Positions 32,788 to 40,278 of a stretch of 47,596 nucleotides of DNA are shown here, one piece after another (the stretch's first letter is position 1; each line of letters opens with the position of its first letter). The DNA comes from Solirubrobacterales bacterium (GTDB lineage Bacteria > Actinomycetota > Thermoleophilia > Solirubrobacterales > Solirubrobacteraceae), in contig QHBW01000038.1 in the NCBI GenBank assembly GCA_003244205.1, positions 1-47,596 on the forward strand, in the 5' to 3' direction. Made by a program: the position numbers and the translations under genes. The notes below the pieces were generated by a model. That model was not told the DNA's origin, did not search any database, and saw only the letters and a list, made by a program, of their open reading frames with translations.

Positions 32788-34257
32788 ATGAGCATCCCCA
32801 CCTCCGAGCAGAAGGTCATCGACGCCGTCCCCAAGCAGTTGCTGATCGGAGGCGAGTGGCACGACGGCGGCGGCGGCGAGACGCTGGCCGTGGAGGATCC
32901 CTCCACCGGTGAGACGCTCGTTGAAATCGCCGACGCGACGCCGGCCGACGGCGACGCGGCGCTCTCGGCCGCGACCGAAGCGCAGTTCGCCTGGGGTGAT
33001 CACCCGCCGCGCGAGCGCGGAGAGATCTTGCGGCGTGCCTGGCAGGAGATCAGCGACCGCGCCGACGAGCTCGCGCTGCTGATGACGCTGGAGATGGGCA
33101 AGAGCGTGGCCGAGTCCAAAGCCGAGGTCACCTACGGGGCCGAGTTCCTGCGCTGGTTCTCCGAGGAGGCCGTGCGAATCGCCGGCCGCTACGCGATCCC
33201 GCCCAACGGGCAGGGCCGCATGCTGGTGATGCGCCAGCCCGTCGGGCCATGTCTCTTCATCACCCCCTGGAACTTTCCGCTCGCCATGGGTACGCGCAAG
33301 ATCGCTCCTGCGATCGCGGCAGGTTGCACGATGGTCGTCAAGCCCGCGCAGCAGACGCCGCTGTCGATGCTGGCGCTGGCCGACATCCTCCAGCGCGCCG
33401 GTCTCCCCGATGGCGTCCTCAACATCTTGACGGCGAAGAGCTCGGGCAAGCTGATGGGGCCGCTGATCGCCGATCGCCGCGCGCGCAAGCTGTCGTTCAC
33501 CGGCTCGACCGAGGTGGGCCGCGAGCTGATGAAGCAGGCCTCCGAGCAGCTGTTGCGGGTCTCGATGGAGCTTGGTGGGAATGCCCCTTTTTTGGTGTTT
33601 GATGACGCCGACATTGACGCCGCCGTCGAGGGAGCGGTGCTGGCGAAGATGCGCAACGTGGGAGAGGCGTGCACGGCCGCCAACCGCTTCCACGTCGCCA
33701 CGGGTGTCGCCGAGGAGTTCACCCAGAAGCTCGCGGCACGAATCGGAGCGATGAAGGTCGGCCGCGGTACCGAGGATGGCGTCGAGGTGGGTCCGCTGAT
33801 CGACAACGACCAGCGTGGGAAGGTCGACGAGCTGGTGACGGACGCGGTCGGGCGCGGAGCAGAGGCGGTCGTGGGTGGAGCTGTGGTGGACGGGCCGGGC
33901 TATTTCTATGAGCCCACGGTGCTCGCCAACGTGTCAGCTGAGTCGCGCCTGCTGTCAGAGGAGATCTTCGGCCCCGTCGCCCCGGTGGTCGGGTTCTCCG
34001 ACGAGGAGGAAGCACTCGACTGGGCCAACCGCACCGAGTACGGCCTTGTCGCCTACGTCTACACCCGCGACCTCGGCCGCGCGTTCCGCGTCTGCGAACG
34101 CCTCGAGACCGGCATGGTCGGGCTCAACCAGGGGATGGTGTCAAACGCCGCCGCGCCCTTCGGCGGCGTGAAGCAGTCAGGCTTCGGGCGCGAGGGTGGT
34201 GTGGAAGGGATCGAGGAGTACGTGGAAACGAAGTATGTGGCGATGACGTTGCCATAG
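32788..34257 (+). CDS. gabD: NAD(P)-dependent succinate-semialdehyde-type dehydrogenase
   Basis: A 489-residue active ALDH. The catalytic base Glu261 is in SMELGGNAP and the nucleophile Cys295 in NVGEACTAANR; FTGSTEVGRELM, ITPWNFPLAMGTRKIAPA and EEIFGPVAPV are typical of GabD-like enzymes. AAGGAG lies 8 bases before the ATG. It follows the TPP enzyme by 48 bases and is probably co-transcribed. The last bases of the gene (34243-34257) form part of a 25-bp sequence repeated at 46482-46506; the gene itself remains complete. Exact aldehyde substrate unproven. Confidence 0.87.
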   Translation: MSIPTSEQKVIDAVPKQLLIGGEWHDGGGGETLAVEDPSTGETLVEIADATPADGDAALSAATEAQFAWGDHPPRERGEILRRAWQEISDRADELALLMTLEMGKSVAESKAEVTYGAEFLRWFSEEAVRIAGRYAIPPNGQGRMLVMRQPVGPCLFITPWNFPLAMGTRKIAPAIAAGCTMVVKPAQQTPLSMLALADILQRAGLPDGVLNILTAKSSGKLMGPLIADRRARKLSFTGSTEVGRELMKQASEQLLRVSMELGGNAPFLVFDDADIDAAVEGAVLAKMRNVGEACTAANRFHVATGVAEEFTQKLAARIGAMKVGRGTEDGVEVGPLIDNDQRGKVDELVTDAVGRGAEAVVGGAVVDGPGYFYEPTVLANVSAESRLLSEEIFGPVAPVVGFSDEEEALDWANRTEYGLVAYVYTRDLGRAFRVCERLETGMVGLNQGMVSNAAAPFGGVKQSGFGREGGVEGIEEYVETKYVAMTLP

Positions 34258-34267
34258 GGATAGGAGA
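34243..34267 (+). repeat. 25-bp direct repeat, left copy (att-like, 3' end of gabD)
   Basis: ATGACGTTGCCATAGGGATA plus GGAGA covers the last four codons, the stop and ten bases beyond. It matches 46482-46506 at 24 of 25 positions in the same orientation. Confidence 0.7.
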
Positions 34268-34384
34268 TAGGGGGTCGTTTTCAGACGGCTCGATGCCGAA
34301 ACCCCGGACATCTGCCTCGCCGGCCACTGCTCTTCTTTTCCCTCCGATCACATAACGAGCAGAGATCGTCGGATGGTCGCCATC
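34268..34384. other. Short intergenic after gabD
   Basis: No ORF or terminator with a T-tract was seen; similarity to anything else in the window begins at 34385. Confidence 0.4.
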
Positions 34385-34454
34385 GCCTGCCGCAGTCCTT
34401 CTTCTTTGTCCGGGACCGCATGCGGAATTGGTGATGGATGAACGAATCTCAATC
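34385..34454 (+). repeat. 69-70 bp leader repeat, copy 1
   Basis: GCCTGCCGCAGTCCTTC through GAACGAATCTCAATC is nearly identical to 38145-38213, same strand, with a few substitutions and a 1-base length difference. It contains TTGTCCGGGACCGCATGCG and a TTG-GTG-ATG run of start codons, so the repeat includes the 5' leader and first residues of a short ORF in both places. Confidence 0.8.
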
Positions 34455-34619
34455 AAAGATCCGTTTGGCCTCGGCCTGAGCGTGCTTGTCACGGTCCTGG
34501 TCAGCGGTGGTGCCGTGGTCGGCCTAATCCTGGTCGCCTTTATGCTTGGCATCGTGATCGGGGCCTGGCTGATGCACGAGGCAGCGCGGTCGTGGTCATC
34601 TAGCAGCCGTTCGCTCTAA
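34434..34619 (+). CDS. Small single-helix membrane protein
   Basis: A 61-residue product from the ATG at 34434: DERISIKDPFGLGL, one long hydrophobic stretch (VLVTVLVSGGAVVGLILVAFMLGIVIGAWL) that could be one long or two short helices, and a Ser/Arg tail. The leader and first residues are repeated at 38193, where the copy diverges after VMKERISIVD and loses the helix. Function unknown. It converges, with overlap, on the HTH/zinc remnant. Confidence 0.5.
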   Translation: MDERISIKDPFGLGLSVLVTVLVSGGAVVGLILVAFMLGIVIGAWLMHEAARSWSSSSRSL

Positions 34620-35205
34620 GCGCGTTGCTCGCTTGCGACACTTGTCGGAGTGCCGGTGTCGGGCCGCGGCGTCCGCGCTTGACGATGGGTTGATCGCACC
34701 CTGGGCAGATGGGCGTTTCGGTGGTGATCTGCGTGTCGCGGTCTGGCGGCGTGGGCTCCGATCCGTTTAGCCGTTCGAGGTACGTGGCGAGCAGCGCCTC
34801 GTGGTCGATCGGCGGTCGGATGCCGGCGGTTCGGAGCTGTGAGCGGGCATGCTTGACCGTGTAGTCGGTGAGCTTGGAGCGAGCCTCGACGGTTCGTGCG
34901 GTCTTGCCGGTGAGCTTGCCGGCGCGGGCTTGCTTGACGGTTCGCTCCGATACTTCGGCGCCGGCAACGGCCTGCTGGACGGGCAGCTCTCGGAGCACGC
35001 GGACGACAAGCTGCCAGAGCGTGCCTTGCTCGGGGTCGTGGTACTCGGTGAGTGCGTGGTCGATCTCGGTCACCATCCCCGACGCGACTTCCTCGATCTT
35101 GTTGGACTCCTTGCCGATGTGGTGGACGGTCGCGACGTTGACGGGTCGGCGGGAGAGCAGCCCGATCGCGTCGGTCTCGAAGGTGCGCTCGGGCTCCCGC
35201 AGGAT
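34600..35205 (-). pseudogene. 5'-truncated protein with HTH-like and zinc-knuckle-like segments
   Basis: The frame is open from just below a TAG at 35206 to 34600. It reads FETDAIGLLSRRPVNVATVHHIGKES, then VTEIDHALTEYHDPEQGTLW, an HTH-like VAGAEVSERTVKQARAGK, YLERLNG, and CPGCDQPIVKRGRRG near the end with one more Cys at the terminus. Composition is natural, but there is no start codon with a ribosome site; the first ATG/GTG pair is inside a conserved-looking stretch. I do not recognise the family. It looks like the C-terminal two thirds of a regulator or plasmid-type protein. Confidence 0.5.
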
Positions 35206-35596
35206 CTATCGAAGCACCGACGAGGGCGACTTTCACGCCCCTGCTTTCTCAGGCGGGAGCGGGCGGCAAGAACGTGCGCCAACTGGCCGTCGAGGCGCTC
35301 GTCGCTCGTCCCAAGCGGTTACGTTGAAGACAACCGTCGGGACGCTCGCGAGCGCGACGTCATGAGAGCGTGCCGTGCTGCTTCGCATCAAAGCAGCACG
35401 CGGCACCTGCGTGGTGCTTGCCCACCGTTTGAACACTCGGCATACCGTGTGTCCATCGTCGGGAGAGTGATGCTCTTGCTCGAAAGGAAGAGCGACCGAC
35501 CTTGGGCTGAGGCGCCGGCTGCTCGTCCGATTCGAGAGTGAGCCGAAGGCCCGGCTCAAGGCGGGGCCGGCGTCTACTTGCCGGCGTTGGTGGCGG
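35206..35596. other. Intergenic with a strong hairpin
   Basis: No gene recognised. GTGCC-GTGCTGCTT (35370-35383) pairs with AAGCAGCAC-GC-GGCAC (35391-35406): a 14-bp stem with a 2-base bulge and a 7-base loop. No T-tract follows on either strand. It might be a factor-assisted terminator or part of a mobile element end. Confidence 0.5.
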
Positions 35597-36034
35597 CTAT
35601 GGTGACATCGCACTCGTTTGAGTGGTAGGGCCCGGAGCATGCGCGCGAATGGCCTCCAAGGCCTCGTCGGTCGTGCGGTACTCCCAGCCTTCGATGGGGA
35701 GTCCTTCGCGCATCTGGTAGACGAAGACGTAGGAGTCGTTTACCTCGACCCCGCTGGCGCCGCCACGCGCATGCAGGACGGTCGAGCACACGACGAGATC
35801 CTCCCCAGCGTCGGTCAGCTCCTTGACGTCGAAGGTAATCTCGGGAAACGCCTCATACCACCCGCGAATCAGGCCCTCGAAGGAGTCACGGCCGGTGTGC
35901 ACGCTGACATCGGGCTCGTCCTCGCGCGGGTGGTAAACGAAATCGGGGTGATACCCCTCGAAACCGGCTTCCAGACCACGCCGATTGAACTCCTCGAAGA
36001 TTCCTCTGACGTGATCGACACCCTCTTTCGACAT
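35597..36034 (-). CDS. SnoaL-like (NTF2-fold) protein
   Basis: A 145-residue polyketide-cyclase/isomerase-fold protein. VDHVRGIFEEFNRRG, FVYHPREDEPDVSVHTGRDSFEGLIRGWYEAFPEI and VEVNDSYVFVYQMREGLP are typical of the SnoaL-like domain. These proteins bind small hydrophobic molecules and include cyclases, isomerases and many of unknown role. Fourth gene of the TetR operon, 2 bases after the thioredoxin-fold gene. Catalytic residues cannot be named. Confidence 0.75.
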   Translation of the reverse strand: MSKEGVDHVRGIFEEFNRRGLEAGFEGYHPDFVYHPREDEPDVSVHTGRDSFEGLIRGWYEAFPEITFDVKELTDAGEDLVVCSTVLHARGGASGVEVNDSYVFVYQMREGLPIEGWEYRTTDEALEAIRAHAPGPTTQTSAMSP

Positions 36035-36036
36035 GG

Positions 36037-36312
36037 CTAGTGTCCTTTCGCCCAGGCTTCGATGGCTGCTGTCCCGGCGATGGCGGTGCCGTCGTCGAGC
36101 ACTAGAACCGGAACGTCTTGTTGGCCGGTGAGTTGCTCGATTTCTTGTCGCTTTCCACGACGGCTGAACGGCAGCTTTTTGAAACCCCCGACGACCTTGA
36201 TCTCGTAGGGCTGTCCGGCGTCGTCGAGGGCTTTCGCGGCAACTCCGCAGGGGTGTTTGATGAGCGGACCGGTAGCCCCATGTTTTTGGGCTGCGCAGGT
36301 GTAGAGGATCAT
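36037..36312 (-). CDS. Glutathione S-transferase N-terminal / glutaredoxin-fold protein
   Basis: A 91-residue thioredoxin-fold protein: ILYTCAAQKHG, HPCGVAAKALDDAGQPYEIKVVGG, DVPVLVLDDGTAIAGTAAIEAWA. The VPVL cis-Pro segment and SxxIxxW end match a lone GST N-terminal domain. Cys6 and Cys22 may form a redox pair in place of CPYC. ATG start overlaps the glycosyltransferase stop (ATGA). Actinobacteria generally lack glutathione, so the thiol partner is unclear. Confidence 0.7.
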   Translation of the reverse strand: MILYTCAAQKHGATGPLIKHPCGVAAKALDDAGQPYEIKVVGGFKKLPFSRRGKRQEIEQLTGQQDVPVLVLDDGTAIAGTAAIEAWAKGH

Positions 36313-37485
36313 CGCGATGCGACGCTTTCTTGGCTAGCCGGGACCGCGCCTATGCTGGGTGTTGTCGGGCGGCCTTCCCGGGCGAGCAGCGTTTCGAGGG
36401 CGTTTGCGGCCGCTGGGGCGCCCCCGGCGCGCCTGAAGCCGGAGGCGACTTGCTGCGCCCCTGGGCGTAGGGTCATTGCCTGCTTGATCGCCGCGCGGAG
36501 GGTCTCCGGCGTTAGCGCGTCGGGCATTACTTGGGTGCCGGAGCGGGTAGCGGTGACCCGGCTTGCGGCCTCGAATTGGTCGCGTCCGAACGGTACGACG
36601 CAGACGGGCGTTCCGGCTGCGAGGGCTCGTTGGGTGATGCCCATTCCGCCGTGGCATACGACGCAGGCGGCGCGTTCGGTCAGCGCCGCGTGCGGTAGCC
36701 ACCGCTCGATCGTCGCATTCGGTGCTGTCGTGATGCTGCTGGGATCGTGTTTCGATGAGCGCGTGGTCGCGTTGGAACTCGCTTGAGGCGGTGACCAGCA
36801 CGAGTGGCTGATCGGCGTTGTCGAGCCAGTCCGGTGCTTCTGCTGCTGGTTCCCACAGGCCTGGGCCGACGAGCCGGAACGAGGCCGGGAAGTTGAGCCC
36901 TTCGGCCTCAAATGGCTCGGCGGTGTAGTAGAGGTAGAGCGGCGCACGCCACGCATCGAGCGGGTAGAGCAGCGGCTCCAGATCGAGGCGGCGTCGCGGG
37001 GCGTTGAGGACCTCCAATCCGGGCGGGGCGATCGTGTACGGAATGAGGGTCAGCTCGGGCGAGGTGTTCGGGGCGAGCGCGACGTGCTGGAAGAAAGGAA
37101 TCCACTGCGCCCAGGGGATTGTCCCGGCCTCCGCCACCGCTGCGGCGCCCGGTGTCGTGACGTCGACCACTAGGCAGTCGGGTTCGACATCCGCGATCGC
37201 GCTCTGCAGGTCGGGCACCTCGTGCTCGGAGCGTGCGTGAAACGTTTGAAACACCCCCCCGAGTGACTCCTCCGGAGTGCTCCCACGCCAGTCCTCCAGC
37301 GAAACCGCCTCGATCGCAGGATCGATTGCCGCGGCGTGCAGGCCGACGGTTCGCAGCGTGCCTATCTCCGAGGCGAGCGTCCGCACGTGAACCTCATGGC
37401 CGCGCTGCCGCAAATCGAGAAGCGTGTCGACGACCGGATACAGGTGCCCACGGGCCGGCGAGGTGTAGACAAGGAAACGCGCCAT
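36309..37485 (-). pseudogene. GT1-family glycosyltransferase copy 2, disrupted by internal deletion
   Basis: From the ATG at 37485, ARFLVYTSPARGHLYPVVDTL through VLVTASSEFQRDHALIET parallels the intact copy at 11341. At about 36745 the frame is lost: the intact paralogue has some 18-20 extra residues (ALEALSDEDVHVVAT region) at this point. The donor domain resumes in another frame as NATIERWLPHAALTERA and CHGGMGITQRALAAGTPVCVVPFGRDQ, and runs to 36309. A loss of about 55-60 bases that also shifts the frame is more than a base-call error. It is coupled to the TetR gene by TGATG. Confidence 0.8.
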
Positions 37486-38090
37486 CAGGAGTCTCCTTCT
37501 AGGTTGTTGATCGATTCGACGAGCGTGCGCTCGGTTTCGCCACGACTGAGCCCCAGATCGCTGCGCAGGAGCTTCCACGTGTAAACGTCGGTGAGCACCA
37601 CCAAGGCGGCGACCCGCCGCTTCCGCGCCGCGCCACGGCGACCATCGAGCAACGGCGCAAACGTCCGTTCCACCCACGACCAGTGGTAGTGGCGGCCACC
37701 TTCGACATGCTCGGCCACGATCGGGATACGGCCTTCCTGGGACAGCAGCCGCAGGCGGTTTGCGCCCCAGCGCTCGTAGTGCTCCACAATGTTGCTCACT
37801 GCCCCGGCGACATCGCCGACGGGCGCGGCGTCCAGGTGGCGCGCCATCTCGCCAATCGCTTGGTTAATCGCCTCAACGAACAGCGCGTCCTTGGAACCGA
37901 ACCGGCGAAGCACCGTCCGTTTGGTCACCCGCGCCCGCTCTGCGACTTCCTCCAGCGAGACGTCCTCATACGGCTTCTCGGTAAACAGCGTCAAGGCCTC
38001 ATCTAGCACCCGACTGGCCGTAGCCCGCGCCGCCTGCGCCCGCGCCACCATCCGATAAGGACGCCTCCGCGTCTGCGCACCCATGTTCAT
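37485..38090 (-). CDS. TetR-family regulator, copy 2
   Basis: A 201-residue repressor. RRRPYRMVARAQAARATASRV shares its opening with copy 1; HTH is VSLEEVAERARVTKRTVLRRFGS; the ligand domain ends in DVYTWKLLRSDLGLSRGETERTL. ATG 38090 was preferred because CACTGT is 7 bases upstream with TTGACA 17 bases before it; ATG 38084 is an alternative. First gene of a four-gene unit with the broken glycosyltransferase, the GST-like and SnoaL-like genes. It is intact, so it may still control the two downstream genes. Confidence 0.85.
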   Translation of the reverse strand: MNMGAQTRRRPYRMVARAQAARATASRVLDEALTLFTEKPYEDVSLEEVAERARVTKRTVLRRFGSKDALFVEAINQAIGEMARHLDAAPVGDVAGAVSNIVEHYERWGANRLRLLSQEGRIPIVAEHVEGGRHYHWSWVERTFAPLLDGRRGAARKRRVAALVVLTDVYTWKLLRSDLGLSRGETERTLVESINNLEGDS

Positions 38091-38097
38091 ATCACCT

Positions 38098-38126
38098 ACA
38101 GTGACACTGAAATCCCACCCTGTCAA
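38098..38126 (-). promoter_or_regulatory. Promoter and palindromic operator of TetR copy 2
   Basis: On the minus strand TTGACA (38121-38126), 17 bases, CACTGT (38098-38103), then 7 bases to the ATG at 38090. CAGTG-T-CACTG (38099-38109) is a perfect palindrome covering the -10 box. As with TetR copy 1, the operator has odd length with a central T/A, but the half-sites differ (CAGTG versus AGTC). Confidence 0.65.
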
Positions 38127-38144
38127 CCCGCCCACAACACGGGC

Positions 38145-38213
38145 GCCTGCCTCAGTCCTTCTTTTTGTCCGGGACCGCATGCGTAATTGGTGATGAAGGA
38201 ACGAATCTCAATC
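38145..38213 (+). repeat. 69-bp leader repeat, copy 2
   Basis: GCCTGCCTCAGTCCTTC through GAACGAATCTCAATC, matching 34385-34454. After the shared start codons (ATG at 38193) the sequence diverges and no membrane helix follows. The 215 bases after it, up to 38428, hold nothing I recognise. Confidence 0.8.
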
Positions 38214-38428
38214 GTCGATCTATGCCCGCTCCTCCGTCGTCCACTCGGACCGGATGGCCGCCGTACTGCTGGCTGTCTGAATCGACAAGCTGGAGAGCCA
38301 AGAGGTCGCACGCGACCGCTGCCGTATTCCGCGGATGGAGGCGTGTCGAAAGGCCAGGTCCGCGCTCGCCGCACACTGCCGGACCGGAACGCACGCGAGC
38401 GTCTCGCGACGATCAGCGAGCCGGCGAA

Positions 38429-39057
38429 TCAAGAGTTTTGGGCAAAGGAGGTGAGATCGCCGTCGGAGCCAACGGACGCCCGCCAATCGAAAGCAGAGGT
38501 CTCGACCTCCTCGCCGACCGGCTCGCCGACCACGACGAACTTGCGGGTCGAGACGCCAGCGTCCGGTCCATCACCGCGCGGGTGAGCGGGTCACGGTCAG
38601 CGAAGTACTCGTAGCTGGTGACCGGCAGCTCGTGCTCGTCATCAGCGGTCCGCATCCGCGGACGACGGACCGGCACGCGCCGGCCGCCGAGCGTCATCGA
38701 CCCGCGCTCGTGGCCGTGAACGCTTCGCGGTCCGGTCCGGATTGTGCTTGCCCTTCGGTTCGACGACCTGATCGACCTCACGCTCCATCAACTGATGCAC
38801 AACGCCGAGGCCGAGACCTAAGCTCAGCGCGAGCAGCCCCTCCCTCGCTGCCCCGACGAGCTCGCCGAGCGCGTCCTGAATCTCCGCAGGGAGCGGCACT
38901 CCGATGCCTCCGCGGTCGTGACGACCTGCGGTCCGGATACCGTCTTCATAGCGGCTCCTGTCCTCTCGGACTTGGTTTGGCGACCACGAAGGCTCCCAAC
39001 CGGAGCGGACGGGCCGGGAGGACCGCCTCAAACTTCTACGAACTTCCGGACAACCTC
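38429..39057 (-). mobile_element. Degenerate IS256-family element A (N-terminal transposase part and one end)
   Basis: The right end (AGAGGTTGTCCGG at 39046-39058, minus strand) and a 100-bp subterminal region match element B at 41540-41655. The transposase starts at ATG 38949 (MKTVSGPQ) and, after a 1-base frameshift, reads LPAEIQDALGELVGAAREGL, HQLMEREVDQVVEPKGKHNPDR, then in another frame HERGSMTLGGRRVPVRRPRM and DPLTRAVMDR, and last STRKFVVVGEPVGEEVE before a TGA at 38429. These are consecutive N-terminal IS256 transposase blocks. The catalytic DDE core is absent, and no left end was found. Confidence 0.85.
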
Positions 39058-39058
39058 T

Positions 39059-39200
39059 CCCAGACCGCGGCATGCTCCAGCGCCTGCGCTTCGTCACTCG
39101 CGACGTCGACGGCGTAGCCTCGGCACGAAGGCCCCGGCTCACCGCGCGGGAAAGCTTCTCGTTGTCTTCGACCAGGACCTAATCGGTGAACCGCCTCCGG
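39059..39200 (-). pseudogene. Receiver-domain remnant of an OmpR-type response regulator
   Basis: VLVEDNEKLSRAVSRGLRAE followed, after a 1-base frameshift, by YAVDVASDEAQALEHAAVWE is the first 45 residues of a two-component response regulator, with the acidic pocket EDNE. It is cut at the IS256 end at 39057, so the insertion sequence appears to have landed in this gene; the rest of the receiver and the DNA-binding domain are not found. Confidence 0.65.
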
Positions 39201-39242
39201 GGGCCACGGGCGCGAGAGGCTCTCAGCGACACCGGGCTGTTA

Positions 39243-39419
39243 GAGCCCATGCAAGCAGACTGTCGTCGAGGTCGCCACGCATGCCAACGACTCGGAGGCC
39301 CTGCCGGGTTCCGTTGACCCTCTGTTGCGCGAATGGCTGCGGTGGGTCTTCCCCGAGCGACAGGCTGACGAGCGCGGAGCGAGCGCCGGGGCTTACCGAC
39401 CAGCCCTCACCGGGTAGCA
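39243..39419 (+). other. Open fragment of unknown origin
   Basis: Between a TAG and the patatin gene, a frame reads TVVEVATHANDSEALPGSVD then PLLREWLRWVFPERQADERG and stops at 39419. The composition is protein-like but there is no start codon or ribosome site. It may be the C-terminus of a lost gene; I do not recognise it. Confidence 0.3.
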
Positions 39420-39426
39420 CGACAAG

Positions 39427-40278
39427 ATGGACGTCACGGAAGATCCCGCCGCAGTCGCGTTTGTGCTGGGAGGCGGGGGGATCCTCGGCGCGCACGAGGT
39501 GGGCATGCTCCGCGCGCTCTCCGAGTGCGAGATCTCGCCTGGGCTGGTGCTGGGGACCTCGATCGGAGCGGTCAACGGCGCTCTGTTTGCGGCTGACCCG
39601 ACCGCGGAGGGGGTGGAGCGAATCAGCCGCCTCTGGCAGGAAACCGACCTATCGGCGCTCTCTGCCACCAGCGTCCTGCGGCGGGTCACGACGTTGGTTC
39701 GCTCCGGGACGCATCTCGAATCGCTGGAGGCTTTCCGAGGGCGCCTCGTGGCGGCGCTGCCCTGCCGGCGAGTCGAGGATCTGGTGGTGCCGTTTCAGTG
39801 TGTGGCGGCGTCGATCGAGCGCGCCGCGGAGCACTGGTTCGACAGCGGCGAACTGGCTGAGGTCGTGCTCGCCTCGTGCGCGGTGCCCGGCATCCTTCCC
39901 CCGGTCGAGATCGACGGTGAGCACTTCATCGACGGCGGGATCGTCAACTCGATCCCGGTAGCTCGCGCGGTCGCCCTGGGCGCCCGTGAGATCTACGTAC
40001 TGCAGGTCGGCCGGCTGGAGAAACCGCTGCAGCCACCGAGGTGGCCGTGGGAGGTCGGACTGGTGGTCTTCGAGGTGGCGCGCCGCCACCGGTTCGCGCA
40101 TGACCTCCAGTCCCTCCCCGACGGCGTGCAGTTGCATGTGCTGCCAACCGGTGGCTCCGCGGCACCGGCATACAACGACCTTTCCGGGCAGATCCGGCTG
40201 CGACGAATCGCGCGGTCGGTCAGCCAGCAGATCGACCTCTCCTATGAGGCGTCACTGACCTACCTGCGGGCCCGGTGA
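39427..40278 (+). CDS. Patatin-like phospholipase (RssA type)
   Basis: A 283-residue serine lipase with a Ser-Asp dyad. The oxyanion loop is LGGGGILGAHEVG, the nucleophile elbow GTSIGAVNG (Ser45) and the Asp169 loop FIDGGIVNSIP. Length fits the small bacterial YchK/RssA group. It probably acts on membrane phospholipids or acyl esters at the membrane face. Its TGA overlaps the next start, pairing it with an acyltransferase. Coding composition is like that of the chromosomal genes, so this pair is not obviously foreign. Confidence 0.88.
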   Translation: MDVTEDPAAVAFVLGGGGILGAHEVGMLRALSECEISPGLVLGTSIGAVNGALFAADPTAEGVERISRLWQETDLSALSATSVLRRVTTLVRSGTHLESLEAFRGRLVAALPCRRVEDLVVPFQCVAASIERAAEHWFDSGELAEVVLASCAVPGILPPVEIDGEHFIDGGIVNSIPVARAVALGAREIYVLQVGRLEKPLQPPRWPWEVGLVVFEVARRHRFAHDLQSLPDGVQLHVLPTGGSAAPAYNDLSGQIRLRRIARSVSQQIDLSYEASLTYLRAR

